Below are positions 8,486 through 16,487 of a DNA stretch of 64,000 bases, piece by piece. The stretch is from Sphingobacterium spiritivorum ATCC 33861 (GTDB lineage: Bacteria; Bacteroidota; Bacteroidia; Sphingobacteriales; Sphingobacteriaceae), in NCBI RefSeq assembly GCF_000143765.1, contig NZ_GL379770.1, positions 1-64,000 on the forward strand, in the 5' to 3' direction. A program made the translations under genes and the position numbers. Positions within the stretch are counted from its first letter, which is position 1; every line of letters begins with the position of its first letter. The notes under the pieces were generated by a model. That model was not told the origin of the DNA and did no database searches. It saw only the letters and a program-made list of their open reading frames with translations.

Positions 8486-9064
8486 CTATCTTTTTCCCGG
8501 AAGATAAATCTGGAAACCTACACCAAAACCAAGGCCGGTAGATTTATCAGCACCGCTCACATTTGCTTTGGAGTAATTGTATCCAAACGTTGCTTCCAAA
8601 GCCACTGTTTGTGTAATAAAATGTGCGTATCCAAGGTTAGCTCCTGCAGTAAATGTTGCACCATCTCCTAATGAGCTGCCTGCAATACCAACAGAACCCT
8701 GACCAAAGAAGCGACCTGTAGAACTAGCTCCCTCAGGGAAGTAGTATCTTACGAACGGAGCAATACCATATCTCCAATCGTTTTCTCCGTCTTTAATGGT
8801 AGTCAGTCCCAACATACCTTCAGCACCAATAGCAATACCATCAGATACAAAATATCCTGCACGAGGATTAAGTGCTGCATTGAAAGATTTGCCTTCAAAA
8901 CTATAGCCCAGGCTTCCGATAGAACCACCTACCATCCAGTTGCCTGTCTGAATCGGTCTCATACCTACATCTGCTGATGTCTGAGGCTTAGTTTCGATTT
9001 TTTGAGCTTGAGTAACACCAACTGTACCCAATAAAAGAATAAAAGGTAAAAATAATTTTTTCAT
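8486..9064 (-). CDS. Outer-membrane beta-barrel protein (porin-like)
   Basis: 192 residues with a signal peptide (cleavage near VTQAQ). Alternating hydrophobic/polar strands with many glycines follow: GNWMVGGSIGSLGYSF, GRFFGQGSVGIAGSS and a C-terminal strand GLGFGVGFQIYLP. This is the pattern of an eight-stranded OmpX/OmpW-size barrel. No function can be assigned. It sits between gldA and gldFG on the same strand, with 67 bp and 99 bp gaps, and may be co-transcribed. Confidence 0.75.
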   Translation of the reverse strand: MKKLFLPFILLLGTVGVTQAQKIETKPQTSADVGMRPIQTGNWMVGGSIGSLGYSFEGKSFNAALNPRAGYFVSDGIAIGAEGMLGLTTIKDGENDWRYGIAPFVRYYFPEGASSTGRFFGQGSVGIAGSSLGDGATFTAGANLGYAHFITQTVALEATFGYNYSKANVSGADKSTGLGFGVGFQIYLPGKR

Positions 9065-9131
9065 GTTTTCCTGTGTTTATTGATATTCAATATAGTAATA
9101 ACAGTCAAACAGAAAGAAAGTTTTAAGAATT

Positions 9132-9839
9132 TTATTTAGTTATTTGAACAAAAATATCTTCCATTGTTAAACCTGGGTATTTTATGTCTGATTCTTTTAA
9201 TGGGAAATTTTCCATTACTTTTCCTTTTTTTAGGATAATGACAGCATCACAAATCGCTTCTACTTCCTGCATGATATGGGTGGAGAATATAACGGTTTTT
9301 TCCTTTCCAAGTGTTTTGATAAGACTTCTGATTTCGAGAATCTGATTAGGATCTAATCCGGTCGTCGGTTCGTCCAGAATGAGCACCTGGGGATCATGGA
9401 TAATAGCCATTGCCAATCCTACACGTTGTCTGTAACCTTTGGAGAGTTGTTGTACCTTTTTATGTTGTTCGCTTTCCAGGCCGGTAAGGTGCATGACCTC
9501 TTCTATACGCTGAGACTTATTCGGGATCTGATGTACTCCTGCTTCGAAAGCAAGGATCTCACGCACATACATTTCTCCATACAGCGGGTTATTCTCCGGA
9601 AGGTAACCAATCAATTTTTTGATCTCCCGGTGTGAATTTTTCAAATTAAGCCCGTTGATAACTACTGTGCCGGAATCGGCTGGGATCAGTCCGGTCATAA
9701 TTTTCATAGTAGTTGACTTTCCTGCTCCGTTAGGTCCCAGAAAACCAACTATAGTATTGGACGATACATCAAACGAAATTTCGTCTAATGCTTTTTGCTG
9801 ATGGTACGTTTTGGTAATTTGCCTGAGTACAATAGACAT
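9132..9839 (-). CDS. gldA: GldA-like ABC transporter ATP-binding protein
   Basis: 235 residues, a single nucleotide-binding domain. Walker A GPNGAGKST (35-43), signature LSKGYRQRVGLA, Walker B VLILDEP, and the switch histidine in IFSTHIMQEVE. In Flavobacterium, GldA, GldF and GldG together form an ABC exporter required for gliding. Here the permease and auxiliary subunit are fused (5966-8386). The gene starts 9 bp after the glycerophosphodiesterase stop and belongs to the aroK operon. Without other gliding genes in the window, motility cannot be concluded; the complex may have a more general envelope role. Confidence 0.85.
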   Translation of the reverse strand: MSIVLRQITKTYHQQKALDEISFDVSSNTIVGFLGPNGAGKSTTMKIMTGLIPADSGTVVINGLNLKNSHREIKKLIGYLPENNPLYGEMYVREILAFEAGVHQIPNKSQRIEEVMHLTGLESEQHKKVQQLSKGYRQRVGLAMAIIHDPQVLILDEPTTGLDPNQILEIRSLIKTLGKEKTVIFSTHIMQEVEAICDAVIILKKGKVMENFPLKESDIKYPGLTMEDIFVQITK

Positions 9840-9848
9840 GTGTGGTGC

Positions 9849-10793
9849 TTAATTGATAAACGGAGATTTTATTCCTCTTTTCAGGATGTAATATTTCAGT
9901 GATTTTCCTGCCTCTAATGGTCTGTCTGTGCTTAATATGTCTGCTCCTCTATCCACGTATTCTGCATAGACCTGATTACCATTTGCTTTTGCCTGTTTAT
10001 CGAGGTTACCCATAGTGCCAAGGATAATTGGGATGCCATGACCATGCAGGAGGTCTACAAGACCTTTGTCAGCCTCTCTGGTGCCTACAAAGGCTACTAA
10101 TCTGTTGTCTGGTATATCCCGGTCATTAAGACGCAAGAGGTCTCCTGAGTTGCGTATAGAGGCTGAAATCATAAGGTCGGGAGCCAGACTGAATATTCGG
10201 TCTGCCTGATTTGGATTATACGTAATGATAATGACATGCGCTTCAGCTCTGGTCTTACGGATTGCATTAATAACCAGACTATAGGGTGTTTCCTGTTTTA
10301 CATCCAGGGTGTAAATTACCTTTCCTATTCCCCATGCAAGTGCTTCTTCTAAAGTTGGAATCCTATACAATGTCAACTTTCCGTTGTTGTCTTTGAGCTT
10401 GAGTTTTTTTAATTCAGCAAGAGTATAATCACTAACCTTACCTGTGCCATTGGTTGTACGATCCAGTTTGTCATCATGCATCAGTACCAGAGCAGAATCT
10501 TTAGTCAGTCTTACATCACATTCAATAATGGAAGGTTGTTTACTGGCGATGTAATCGAAGGTCTCAATCGCATTTTCCGGATATCCCGGATATGGTCCGC
10601 CGCGGTGAGCACTGACAAGAGGATATCTTTTTTCATCATAAGTCAGAAACTGATATAAATCATCTACGGATTTGAATTTAAAAACGGTACCCTGAGTCAG
10701 GGATGGCTTATTCGATGAAGCCATTTCTATGCAACTGCTGACAGTTGTAAACAGTATAAATCCGAGTAGAAATATCAGTATTCTTTTATTCAT
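9849..10793 (-). CDS. Glycerophosphodiester phosphodiesterase lipoprotein
   Basis: 314 residues. The signal peptide ends in a lipobox (VSSC), with Cys21 as the predicted lipidated residue, so the enzyme is membrane-anchored in the cell envelope. The GDPD catalytic set is complete: H63-R64 in SAHRGG, E91 and D93 in IIECDVRL, and H106 in VLMHDD. The reaction is hydrolysis of glycerophosphodiesters to glycerol-3-phosphate and an alcohol. Its ATG overlaps the aroK TGA (ATGA at 10790-10793), indicating translational coupling within the operon. Confidence 0.9.
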   Translation of the reverse strand: MNKRILIFLLGFILFTTVSSCIEMASSNKPSLTQGTVFKFKSVDDLYQFLTYDEKRYPLVSAHRGGPYPGYPENAIETFDYIASKQPSIIECDVRLTKDSALVLMHDDKLDRTTNGTGKVSDYTLAELKKLKLKDNNGKLTLYRIPTLEEALAWGIGKVIYTLDVKQETPYSLVINAIRKTRAEAHVIIITYNPNQADRIFSLAPDLMISASIRNSGDLLRLNDRDIPDNRLVAFVGTREADKGLVDLLHGHGIPIILGTMGNLDKQAKANGNQVYAEYVDRGADILSTDRPLEAGKSLKYYILKRGIKSPFIN

Positions 10794-11323
10794 ATAGCAG
10801 GACTATTTTCTTTATTGTGTGTATGTATCAGTTGAATGATTTCATCCAGATCCCGATCCAGTTTTTCGAAGATAATATGAGCCTGATTATAAAACGGCTC
10901 CCTTTCTTGAAGTTTAGATTCAATGAACTGATACAGCTCTTCTCCCTTTAGCCCGAGCAGAATCGGCCGTTTTTTTACATCTGATTTGGATAATCTGTCC
11001 CAGAGCGATTTTGGAGTCATTTTCAGATACAGAGAGATTCCTCTTTCGTTGATCCAATTCATATTGTCATGGAAACAGGGGGTGCCTCCTCCTGTAGAAA
11101 TGATACCGCTGACTCCTTCTTGCTTTTGCAAAAATTCACGTTCCAGATTTCGGAAAGCTTCTTCACTGTGTGTTTCAAAATACTGAGCAATTGGCATACC
11201 AATATGTTTCACTATCTCTTCGTCAAGGTCGATAAACGGTACATTCATTTTATTGGCAAGCTTTTTACCGATAGTTGTTTTACCGCTTCCCATATAACCG
11301 ATTAAAAAAACAGGCAAATTCAT
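10790..11323 (-). CDS. aroK: Shikimate kinase
   Basis: 177 residues. Phosphorylates shikimate at the 3-OH with ATP in the pathway to chorismate. Walker A GYMGSGKT (9-16), the shikimate-binding DLDEEI and FRNLEREFL segments, and STGGGTP are present; the lid arginine region (KKRPILLG) is intact. Its start overlaps the stop of the upstream DoxX-like gene by one base and its stop overlaps the GDPD start, so it is translationally coupled on both sides with genes of unrelated function. Confidence 0.95.
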   Translation of the reverse strand: MNLPVFLIGYMGSGKTTIGKKLANKMNVPFIDLDEEIVKHIGMPIAQYFETHSEEAFRNLEREFLQKQEGVSGIISTGGGTPCFHDNMNWINERGISLYLKMTPKSLWDRLSKSDVKKRPILLGLKGEELYQFIESKLQEREPFYNQAHIIFEKLDRDLDEIIQLIHTHNKENSPAI

Positions 11324-12522
11324 TATTTATCTTCCTTGAAATATTTTTTTTCTAATTTTTCGACAGATGGAAAGTTATTATGCGACCATTTGTTGATCAC
11401 TGTCCCATTTTGTAAAAGGAGTACTCCCGGATTAGACCTGACCATACTTTTAAGCGGAACCTGATCGGCATAAAAAATCTCAAAGATCAGATCCATATGT
11501 TCACTCAGGTAATCAGCGTCTGTCGAAGAACTCGCGGTCAGCAAAACGGCTCTAAGGTTATAGTCTTCTGCAATTTGTTTGACGGTCTGATTGATTTTAC
11601 CCAATGCTTCCAGTTCGCCTTTTCCCATTTTAGTCAGATCTTTACTGACAACCACAAAGTTGTAGTAAGGATTGCTGATAATTTCCTGTGTTTTGTCATT
11701 TCCGTCTACATCTGTAATCATCAGATCCGGAATCGGGATAGCGTATCCTTTTTTGATAAGTTTGCTTTTAGGATCTCCCACAATTTCCCAATCACTGTCC
11801 TCCCATATTTTTTCGGACATGTACACTTTGTCTGTAACTTCCTTTGTCTCTCCGGTTTTTACATTTTTCATCGAATAGATGGTCTCGTATACATCTCCTT
11901 CTTTACCTTCAGGCAAGACCATCAGTGAAGGGATATTATTGCCTTTTTTGTAAGGAAGAAAATCAATAAAAGGGAGGTAATGTGTGGTGTATATACCTAT
12001 ACCCATGGAAATAACGACTATGGCTGTTGTCAGCAGGTTACTGGTGAAAGGATCTGCAATAATAGGTTTTATTTGTTTGCGGTAGATAAAGATGATCAGA
12101 ATCAGTGCCAGTAAAACGAGGTCTTTGGAAAAGGACTCCCAGGGCGTCAAAGGAATAGCATCTCCAAAACATCCGCAGGATGTCACTACCTCAAAAAAGG
12201 CAGAATAGAAGGTGAGGAATGTGAAGAAAATAATAAGAATCAGTAATCCCCAGGCAACCTTGCGGCCATGGAAACCTAATAATAACAATGCACCGAAAAT
12301 AATTTCCAATCCACAGATTAGGATAGCCAGATAGGTACTGTAATCGTTAAGAAAATTCATGTTGAACACATGGAAGTATTCTTCCAGTTTATATCCGAAT
12401 CCGGTAGGGTCATTGGCTTTTATCAGACCCGAAAAGATAAAAAGTAGTCCGGTGATGATTCTTGAAAATCCTAACAGATAGTTTGTCTTTTGTTTAGCAG
12501 GTTGAATGTAAGTGCTTTGCAT
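11323..12522 (-). CDS. BT_3928-like membrane protein with DoxX/MauE-type domain
   Basis: 399 residues. Four to five membrane helices in the first 190 residues (for example residues 20-34, 64-84, 92-110 and two further on) form a DoxX/MauE-like bundle. It carries the dicysteine motif SCGCFG (C116, C118), typical of membrane redox proteins. The remaining 200 residues are extracytoplasmic, with a segment near the C-terminus (NPGVLLLQNGTVINKWSHNN) that resembles the strand end of a thioredoxin fold but without an active-site CxxC. Possible role in envelope disulfide chemistry; substrate unknown. Seven bases downstream of the DUF1599 gene and overlapping aroK. Confidence 0.75.
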   Translation of the reverse strand: MQSTYIQPAKQKTNYLLGFSRIITGLLFIFSGLIKANDPTGFGYKLEEYFHVFNMNFLNDYSTYLAILICGLEIIFGALLLLGFHGRKVAWGLLILIIFFTFLTFYSAFFEVVTSCGCFGDAIPLTPWESFSKDLVLLALILIIFIYRKQIKPIIADPFTSNLLTTAIVVISMGIGIYTTHYLPFIDFLPYKKGNNIPSLMVLPEGKEGDVYETIYSMKNVKTGETKEVTDKVYMSEKIWEDSDWEIVGDPKSKLIKKGYAIPIPDLMITDVDGNDKTQEIISNPYYNFVVVSKDLTKMGKGELEALGKINQTVKQIAEDYNLRAVLLTASSSTDADYLSEHMDLIFEIFYADQVPLKSMVRSNPGVLLLQNGTVINKWSHNNFPSVEKLEKKYFKEDK

Positions 12523-12529
12523 ATCTGGT

Positions 12530-13075
12530 TTATTTTTGTGTTGCCAAACCCATTTTGATCAAGGCGAATACGGCATAGTTTAACATATCTTGATAGTTGG
12601 CATTGATTCCTTCCGAAACGATAGTTTGTCCGCCGTTGTCTTCGATCTGTTTGACACGATGTATTTTCATCAGAATAAGATCAGTCAGGGAAGAAATCCG
12701 CATATCGCGCCAGGCTTCACCATAGTCGTGATTTTTGGCCAGCATCAGATCACGCGTTTGCTCTACTTTTTCGTTATATTTTTGATTCACAAATGTCGGA
12801 TCGAGATTTTCCTCTCCATCTTCTCCCAATTCGATCTGCAGCATTGCTATAACGCAGTAATTAATGATACCTATATATTCGTCGGCAATACCTTCTCCGA
12901 CTTTGGAAACTTGTTTTACCTCCAATGTACGGATTCGTTGAGCCTTAATATAAATTTGGTCGGTAATAGATGATAGCCGCATGATGCGCCATGCTGTACC
13001 ATAATCTTTTGTTTTCCTGATAAAAAGGTTTTGACAATGCTCGATAACACTGTTATATTCTTGAATCGTATCCAT
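12530..13075 (-). CDS. DUF1599 protein with internal duplication
   Basis: 181 residues, soluble. Two homologous halves are visible: KTKDYGTAWRIMRLSSITD at about 22-40 and KNHDYGEAWRDMRISSLTD at about 113-131, each followed by a Lys/Arg-rich helix and a tyrosine- and asparagine-containing segment (GIINYCVIAM, DMLNYAVFAL). The DYG-AWR-R-S-TD core is the DUF1599 signature and probably forms the functional site. No biochemical function is known to me. First gene of the operon with the DoxX-like gene, aroK, GDPD and gldA. Confidence 0.85.
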   Translation of the reverse strand: MDTIQEYNSVIEHCQNLFIRKTKDYGTAWRIMRLSSITDQIYIKAQRIRTLEVKQVSKVGEGIADEYIGIINYCVIAMLQIELGEDGEENLDPTFVNQKYNEKVEQTRDLMLAKNHDYGEAWRDMRISSLTDLILMKIHRVKQIEDNGGQTIVSEGINANYQDMLNYAVFALIKMGLATQK

Positions 13076-13113
13076 GAACGGTGATTGTATGCTCTTAATA
13101 ATTTGTTGACTAG

Positions 13114-13121
13114 CAAATATA
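13114..13121 (-). promoter_or_regulatory. -7 box of the DUF1599-aroK-gldA operon
   Basis: TATATTTG on the minus strand, an exact TAnnTTTG match 39 nt before the DUF1599 ATG. No convincing -33 TTG. Confidence 0.5.
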
Positions 13122-13169
13122 AGTAGAATAAGTAAAATTTGCGGATAAAGCAGGGGCGGGCTTTGTAAT

Positions 13170-13204
13170 TATAGCATCATATTACCGGAAAATATGATGC
13201 TATA
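13170..13204. terminator. Hairpin after the 338-residue secreted protein gene
   Basis: A 14-bp stem (13170-13183 with 13191-13204) with a seven-base loop, 25 bp beyond the stop at 13229. The T-tract is weak on the minus strand, so termination is probable rather than certain. Confidence 0.6.
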
Positions 13205-13228
13205 GAATTAAAACAGTAATATTTTTGA

Positions 13229-14245
13229 CTACCAATGGACCAATTCTCCGATACGATAGGTCAATACACCTGTTGCGGGGTCGTATTTGTCTCTTGAGAG
13301 TACAGGCATAGGCATTTTGATTTGATCCTGATCCGGATGGTGAGTGCGGTTGTGGTATGTTTTGATTTCTTTAGGAATAAATACCTTTCCGTTGATGGTC
13401 AGATTGCTGAGGGTCATGTCAATCACAGGAATGTCTTTGTAGTAGATAAAGTTGTCTCCTAAATGTCGGTCAGGAGTTCCAAAATCAAAGTATTTATGGT
13501 ATTGCTCCGTGAAATAAACGATAGTTTTATCCATACGGATTTTTTTGCCGGGAAAGGCCAATGAACCTATAGTGTCTGTGCGGTGGGTCTGTAAGTTTTC
13601 GACTGTATAGGTTACCCATGAATGCTCTACATCTCCCCAGGAGAAATATAAATCCTTAGGAATGAAATCTGGAGCTATACTTTTTCCTTTCTCGTATTTT
13701 GTTTTTGTAAGCTTTAATCTGTACTTCCCTTTATTCCAGTTTAGTTTGTTGCGCACACTTATAAAATCACCTTCACCATCACTGCTATTGTAGTATCCGG
13801 CAGAATTTGTTGCCTCTTTGCTGCGTTCGTACCAGCGGGAGAATATTCCTCCGCGTCCGATTTGCTGATAGACATTATCTTTGACGCTGTAACCATCAGA
13901 ATGGGTCTGTATACCTCCATAAACAGGCATGCCATTTAGCTGAATATTGAAAGGTGATATATAGAATGCATATTCGTCCGGAATATCATTTAGGATATCT
14001 ACATCTATACTGAAGGACTGAAAATCCGTTATAGTGCTGTCTAACTGAACAAAAGAATTAGTAAAATGAAGAGGTGGGAGAATAACACTATCGGGGTAGT
14101 TGTGTGTATTTCTCATTTTCTTCTCTGTTTCTTTATGAAGGTCACTGTTTTCATATTTTTTCTTCAGCTCTTCTTTAGATTGAGCACTGACCACACTACC
14201 TGAAAGACTTAGTAATAATAGGAAAGCATAATTTATGGATTTCAT
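13229..14245 (-). CDS. Secreted protein, possibly DUF3472-like
   Basis: 338 residues with a signal peptide ending near VVSAQS. The mature part has a beta-sandwich-like pattern (FSIDVDILNDIPDEYAFYIS, MPVYGGIQTHSDGYS, GKYRLKLTKTKYE, WVTYTVENLQT) and an acidic SDGEGDF patch. GGIQTHSDG and the following segments loosely recall DUF3472 domains, but I cannot confirm the family. No catalytic motif is evident. Monocistronic, divergent from the HipA-like gene. Confidence 0.6.
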   Translation of the reverse strand: MKSINYAFLLLLSLSGSVVSAQSKEELKKKYENSDLHKETEKKMRNTHNYPDSVILPPLHFTNSFVQLDSTITDFQSFSIDVDILNDIPDEYAFYISPFNIQLNGMPVYGGIQTHSDGYSVKDNVYQQIGRGGIFSRWYERSKEATNSAGYYNSSDGEGDFISVRNKLNWNKGKYRLKLTKTKYEKGKSIAPDFIPKDLYFSWGDVEHSWVTYTVENLQTHRTDTIGSLAFPGKKIRMDKTIVYFTEQYHKYFDFGTPDRHLGDNFIYYKDIPVIDMTLSNLTINGKVFIPKEIKTYHNRTHHPDQDQIKMPMPVLSRDKYDPATGVLTYRIGELVHW

Positions 14246-14434
14246 AAAGATCTGTTTATTATATCTAAAGTACGGATTTTTACAATCGATGAAGAGGGGT
14301 GAGGGACAAATCTGCAGAATTCTTACTACGCTTATGTTTTATTTTTATGATATTTACAAAATGAGCCTTCTATACATAGTTCCTGCGGGAAGTGCGTATA
14401 AATATAAGGTCGTTTATTACATAAGTAATTGCAG

Positions 14435-15232
14435 ATGAATATTAAAGAATTGGATATCCGTGAAGTAAACATTATCCGATACGTACAACCTTTCCGGGAA
14501 GGAGGATCTTTACCGGCTCTTGTAGATGCAGATGACGGATTTAGTTATGTTATCAAATTTCGCGGAGCGGGGCAGGGGCGTAAAGCTTTGATTGCTGAAT
14601 TGATAGGAGGTGAACTGGCACGGCTACTGGGACTTCGTGTTCCTGAAATTGTCTTTGCTGAGCTGGATGATTCTTTCGGTCGTACAGAACCTGATGAAGA
14701 GATACAGGATCTCCTCAAATTCAGTGTTGGTAAAAATCTGGGTTTACATTTTCTGAACGGAGCTATTACCTTTGATGCTAATGTAGATCATATAGGTAGT
14801 GAAGAAGCCTCAAAAATTGTCTGGCTGGATGCGTTGCTGATGAATGTAGACCGTACGGTAAAGAATACGAATATGCTGATCTGGCACAAAGAACTGTGGC
14901 TGATTGATCATGGTGCTTCGCTATATTTTCATCATAGCTGGGACAATTGGGAGGAACAATCCGTAAAACCTTTTGTGCAGATTAAAGATCATGTATTGTT
15001 GAAATATGCGACGGAGGTAAAGAAGACCGATGAGATATACAAACCTTTATTTACTGAAGAAATCATCCGTAAAGTGTTATCTGTCGTGCCGGATGAATGG
15101 CTGCAGGATGAAGTAAGAGAGTTGAGTGCGGAGGATGCCCGTTCTGTCTATATTCAGTTTTTATGTAACAGGCTGGCACATTCAGAATTGTTTGTTAATC
15201 AAATTATAGAAGCACGTGAAGAACGTATTTGA
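14435..15232 (+). CDS. HipA-like kinase (HipA_2 type)
   Basis: 265 residues. A HipA-fold kinase: candidate ATP lysine K41 in YVIKFRG, helix ELIGGELARLLGL with E55, catalytic loop NVDRTVKNTNML (D139, N144) and the metal-binding DHG (D158) in LWLIDHG. It lacks the N-terminal domain of classical HipA toxins and is half their size, so it is not a HipBA toxin. The longest frame starts at TTG 14429; ATG 14435 is preferred. Its last 17 bases overlap a DUF3037 gene, a pairing I have seen repeatedly in bacteria but whose function is not known to me. Substrate unknown. Confidence 0.8.
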   Translation: MNIKELDIREVNIIRYVQPFREGGSLPALVDADDGFSYVIKFRGAGQGRKALIAELIGGELARLLGLRVPEIVFAELDDSFGRTEPDEEIQDLLKFSVGKNLGLHFLNGAITFDANVDHIGSEEASKIVWLDALLMNVDRTVKNTNMLIWHKELWLIDHGASLYFHHSWDNWEEQSVKPFVQIKDHVLLKYATEVKKTDEIYKPLFTEEIIRKVLSVVPDEWLQDEVRELSAEDARSVYIQFLCNRLAHSELFVNQIIEAREERI

Positions 15233-15593
15233 ATATGCTGTAGTGAGACTCGTACCGAGAGTGGAGAGGGAAGAGTTTATCAATGTCGGTGTGATATTGT
15301 ATTCTAAGAGGACGCGCTATTCCGGATTTTTATGGCAATTGAATGACGATAAATGCAGTGTATTGTGCAGAGATTTGGATGTTGCCATGATTCGTCAGCA
15401 TTTGCATTCATTTGAACAGATCTGTAATGGTTCAAGCGATGGGGGTAAACTGGCTGAATTAGATCAGGCGGAACGGTTTCGATGGCTGACCGCCCGACGC
15501 AGTACACTTATACAGTGCTCGCCTGTACATCCGGGCTTAACGGAAAATCCTGCAGATACACTTCAGGACCTTTTTGAAAAACTAGTAATCTGA
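15216..15593 (+). CDS. DUF3037 protein, partner of the HipA-like kinase
   Basis: 125 residues, soluble. The N-terminal core FEYAVVRLVPRVEREEFINVGVILYSK is the DUF3037 signature; the rest is helical with several Cys. It starts at GTG 15216, overlapping the kinase gene by 17 bases, so translation is probably coupled. It could be a regulator or substrate of the kinase. There is no helix-turn-helix, so it is not a HipB-type antitoxin. Nothing shows what the pair does. Confidence 0.8.
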   Translation: MKNVFEYAVVRLVPRVEREEFINVGVILYSKRTRYSGFLWQLNDDKCSVLCRDLDVAMIRQHLHSFEQICNGSSDGGKLAELDQAERFRWLTARRSTLIQCSPVHPGLTENPADTLQDLFEKLVI

Positions 15594-15657
15594 GACAAGA
15601 TGGAAGGTATTCACCATTGATAATGGGAAATAGCTGACTTGTTCAAAAAAATAAAAT

Positions 15658-16485
15658 ATGTCTGCTGATAAAAATATGGAAAGCTTCTACACCCATTTGT
15701 ATGCAAAACAACTGGAAGTACAGGATATGCCTTCTAACAAACGGATAGCCCAGTGGGCCATGAATCTTTTACACCTGCTTTTTCCGGAGCGAAACTCCAA
15801 TAGTTACCAGTCTGTAGAAGAGATCAGAGTTGCTTTTCAGCAATCTGAAAATGAACTTTTTGATCTTTTGATCCGTACAAAGGCTTGTTCACAATGTGAT
15901 AACCAGGAGATTTCAAGTGTGTTTTTTACCTGTTTACCCGGGCTCTATGAAATTATGCTGACGGATGCACGATCTATCTTAGCCGGAGATCCTGCTGCGA
16001 AAAGTATTCGTGAGGTGATACGTACATACCCCGGATTTATGGCGATCAGTGTATTCCGGTTAGCCAACCAGCTTCATAAGCAAGGTGTACCGCTGATCCC
16101 GCGGATTCTTACGGAGTATGCACATTCCAAGACTGGCATAGATATTCATCCGGGCGCGACGATCGGACAGTATCTGTATATCGATCATGGGACGGGATTA
16201 GTAATCGGTGAGACCAGTGTGATAGGAGATCATGTCAAACTGTATCAAGGCGTTACTCTGGGCGCGTTAAGTGTGGAAAAAAATATGGCTAATCTGAAAC
16301 GTCATCCGACCATAGAAGATCATGTGATCATATATTCCGGAGCAACGATTCTGGGTGGGGAGACCGTTATCGGGCACCATTCCATTATCGGAGGTAATGT
16401 ATGGCTGACTTCCAGTATAGATCCATACACTACCGTCTACCATCAGGCTAATTCTAAATTTATAGACGCTAAACCACTTACATAA
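15658..16485 (+). CDS. cysE: Serine O-acetyltransferase
   Basis: 275 residues. Acetylates L-serine with acetyl-CoA, the first step of cysteine synthesis. An N-terminal helical domain (1 to about 150) precedes a left-handed beta-helix of hexapeptide repeats: TGIDIHPGATIG, YIDHGTGLVIGET, VKLYQGVTLGALS, VIIYSGATILGG. The catalytic histidine pair is in IDIHPG and YIDHG. The EpsC-like longer N-terminus is usual in Bacteroidota. Followed after 2 bp by cysM, so one operon for cysteine synthesis. Confidence 0.93.
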   Translation: MSADKNMESFYTHLYAKQLEVQDMPSNKRIAQWAMNLLHLLFPERNSNSYQSVEEIRVAFQQSENELFDLLIRTKACSQCDNQEISSVFFTCLPGLYEIMLTDARSILAGDPAAKSIREVIRTYPGFMAISVFRLANQLHKQGVPLIPRILTEYAHSKTGIDIHPGATIGQYLYIDHGTGLVIGETSVIGDHVKLYQGVTLGALSVEKNMANLKRHPTIEDHVIIYSGATILGGETVIGHHSIIGGNVWLTSSIDPYTTVYHQANSKFIDAKPLT

Positions 16486-16487
16486 TT

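Noticed and set aside
11497..11928. 143-codon plus-strand ORF inside the DoxX-like gene
   Set aside because: Antisense shadow of a well-supported membrane protein; residue content is Phe/Ile/Cys-rich as expected from reverse reading.
14435..15593. HipBA toxin-antitoxin module
   Set aside because: The kinase is half the size of HipA, lacks its N-terminal domain, and the partner is DUF3037 without a DNA-binding motif. Reported instead as an uncharacterised pair.
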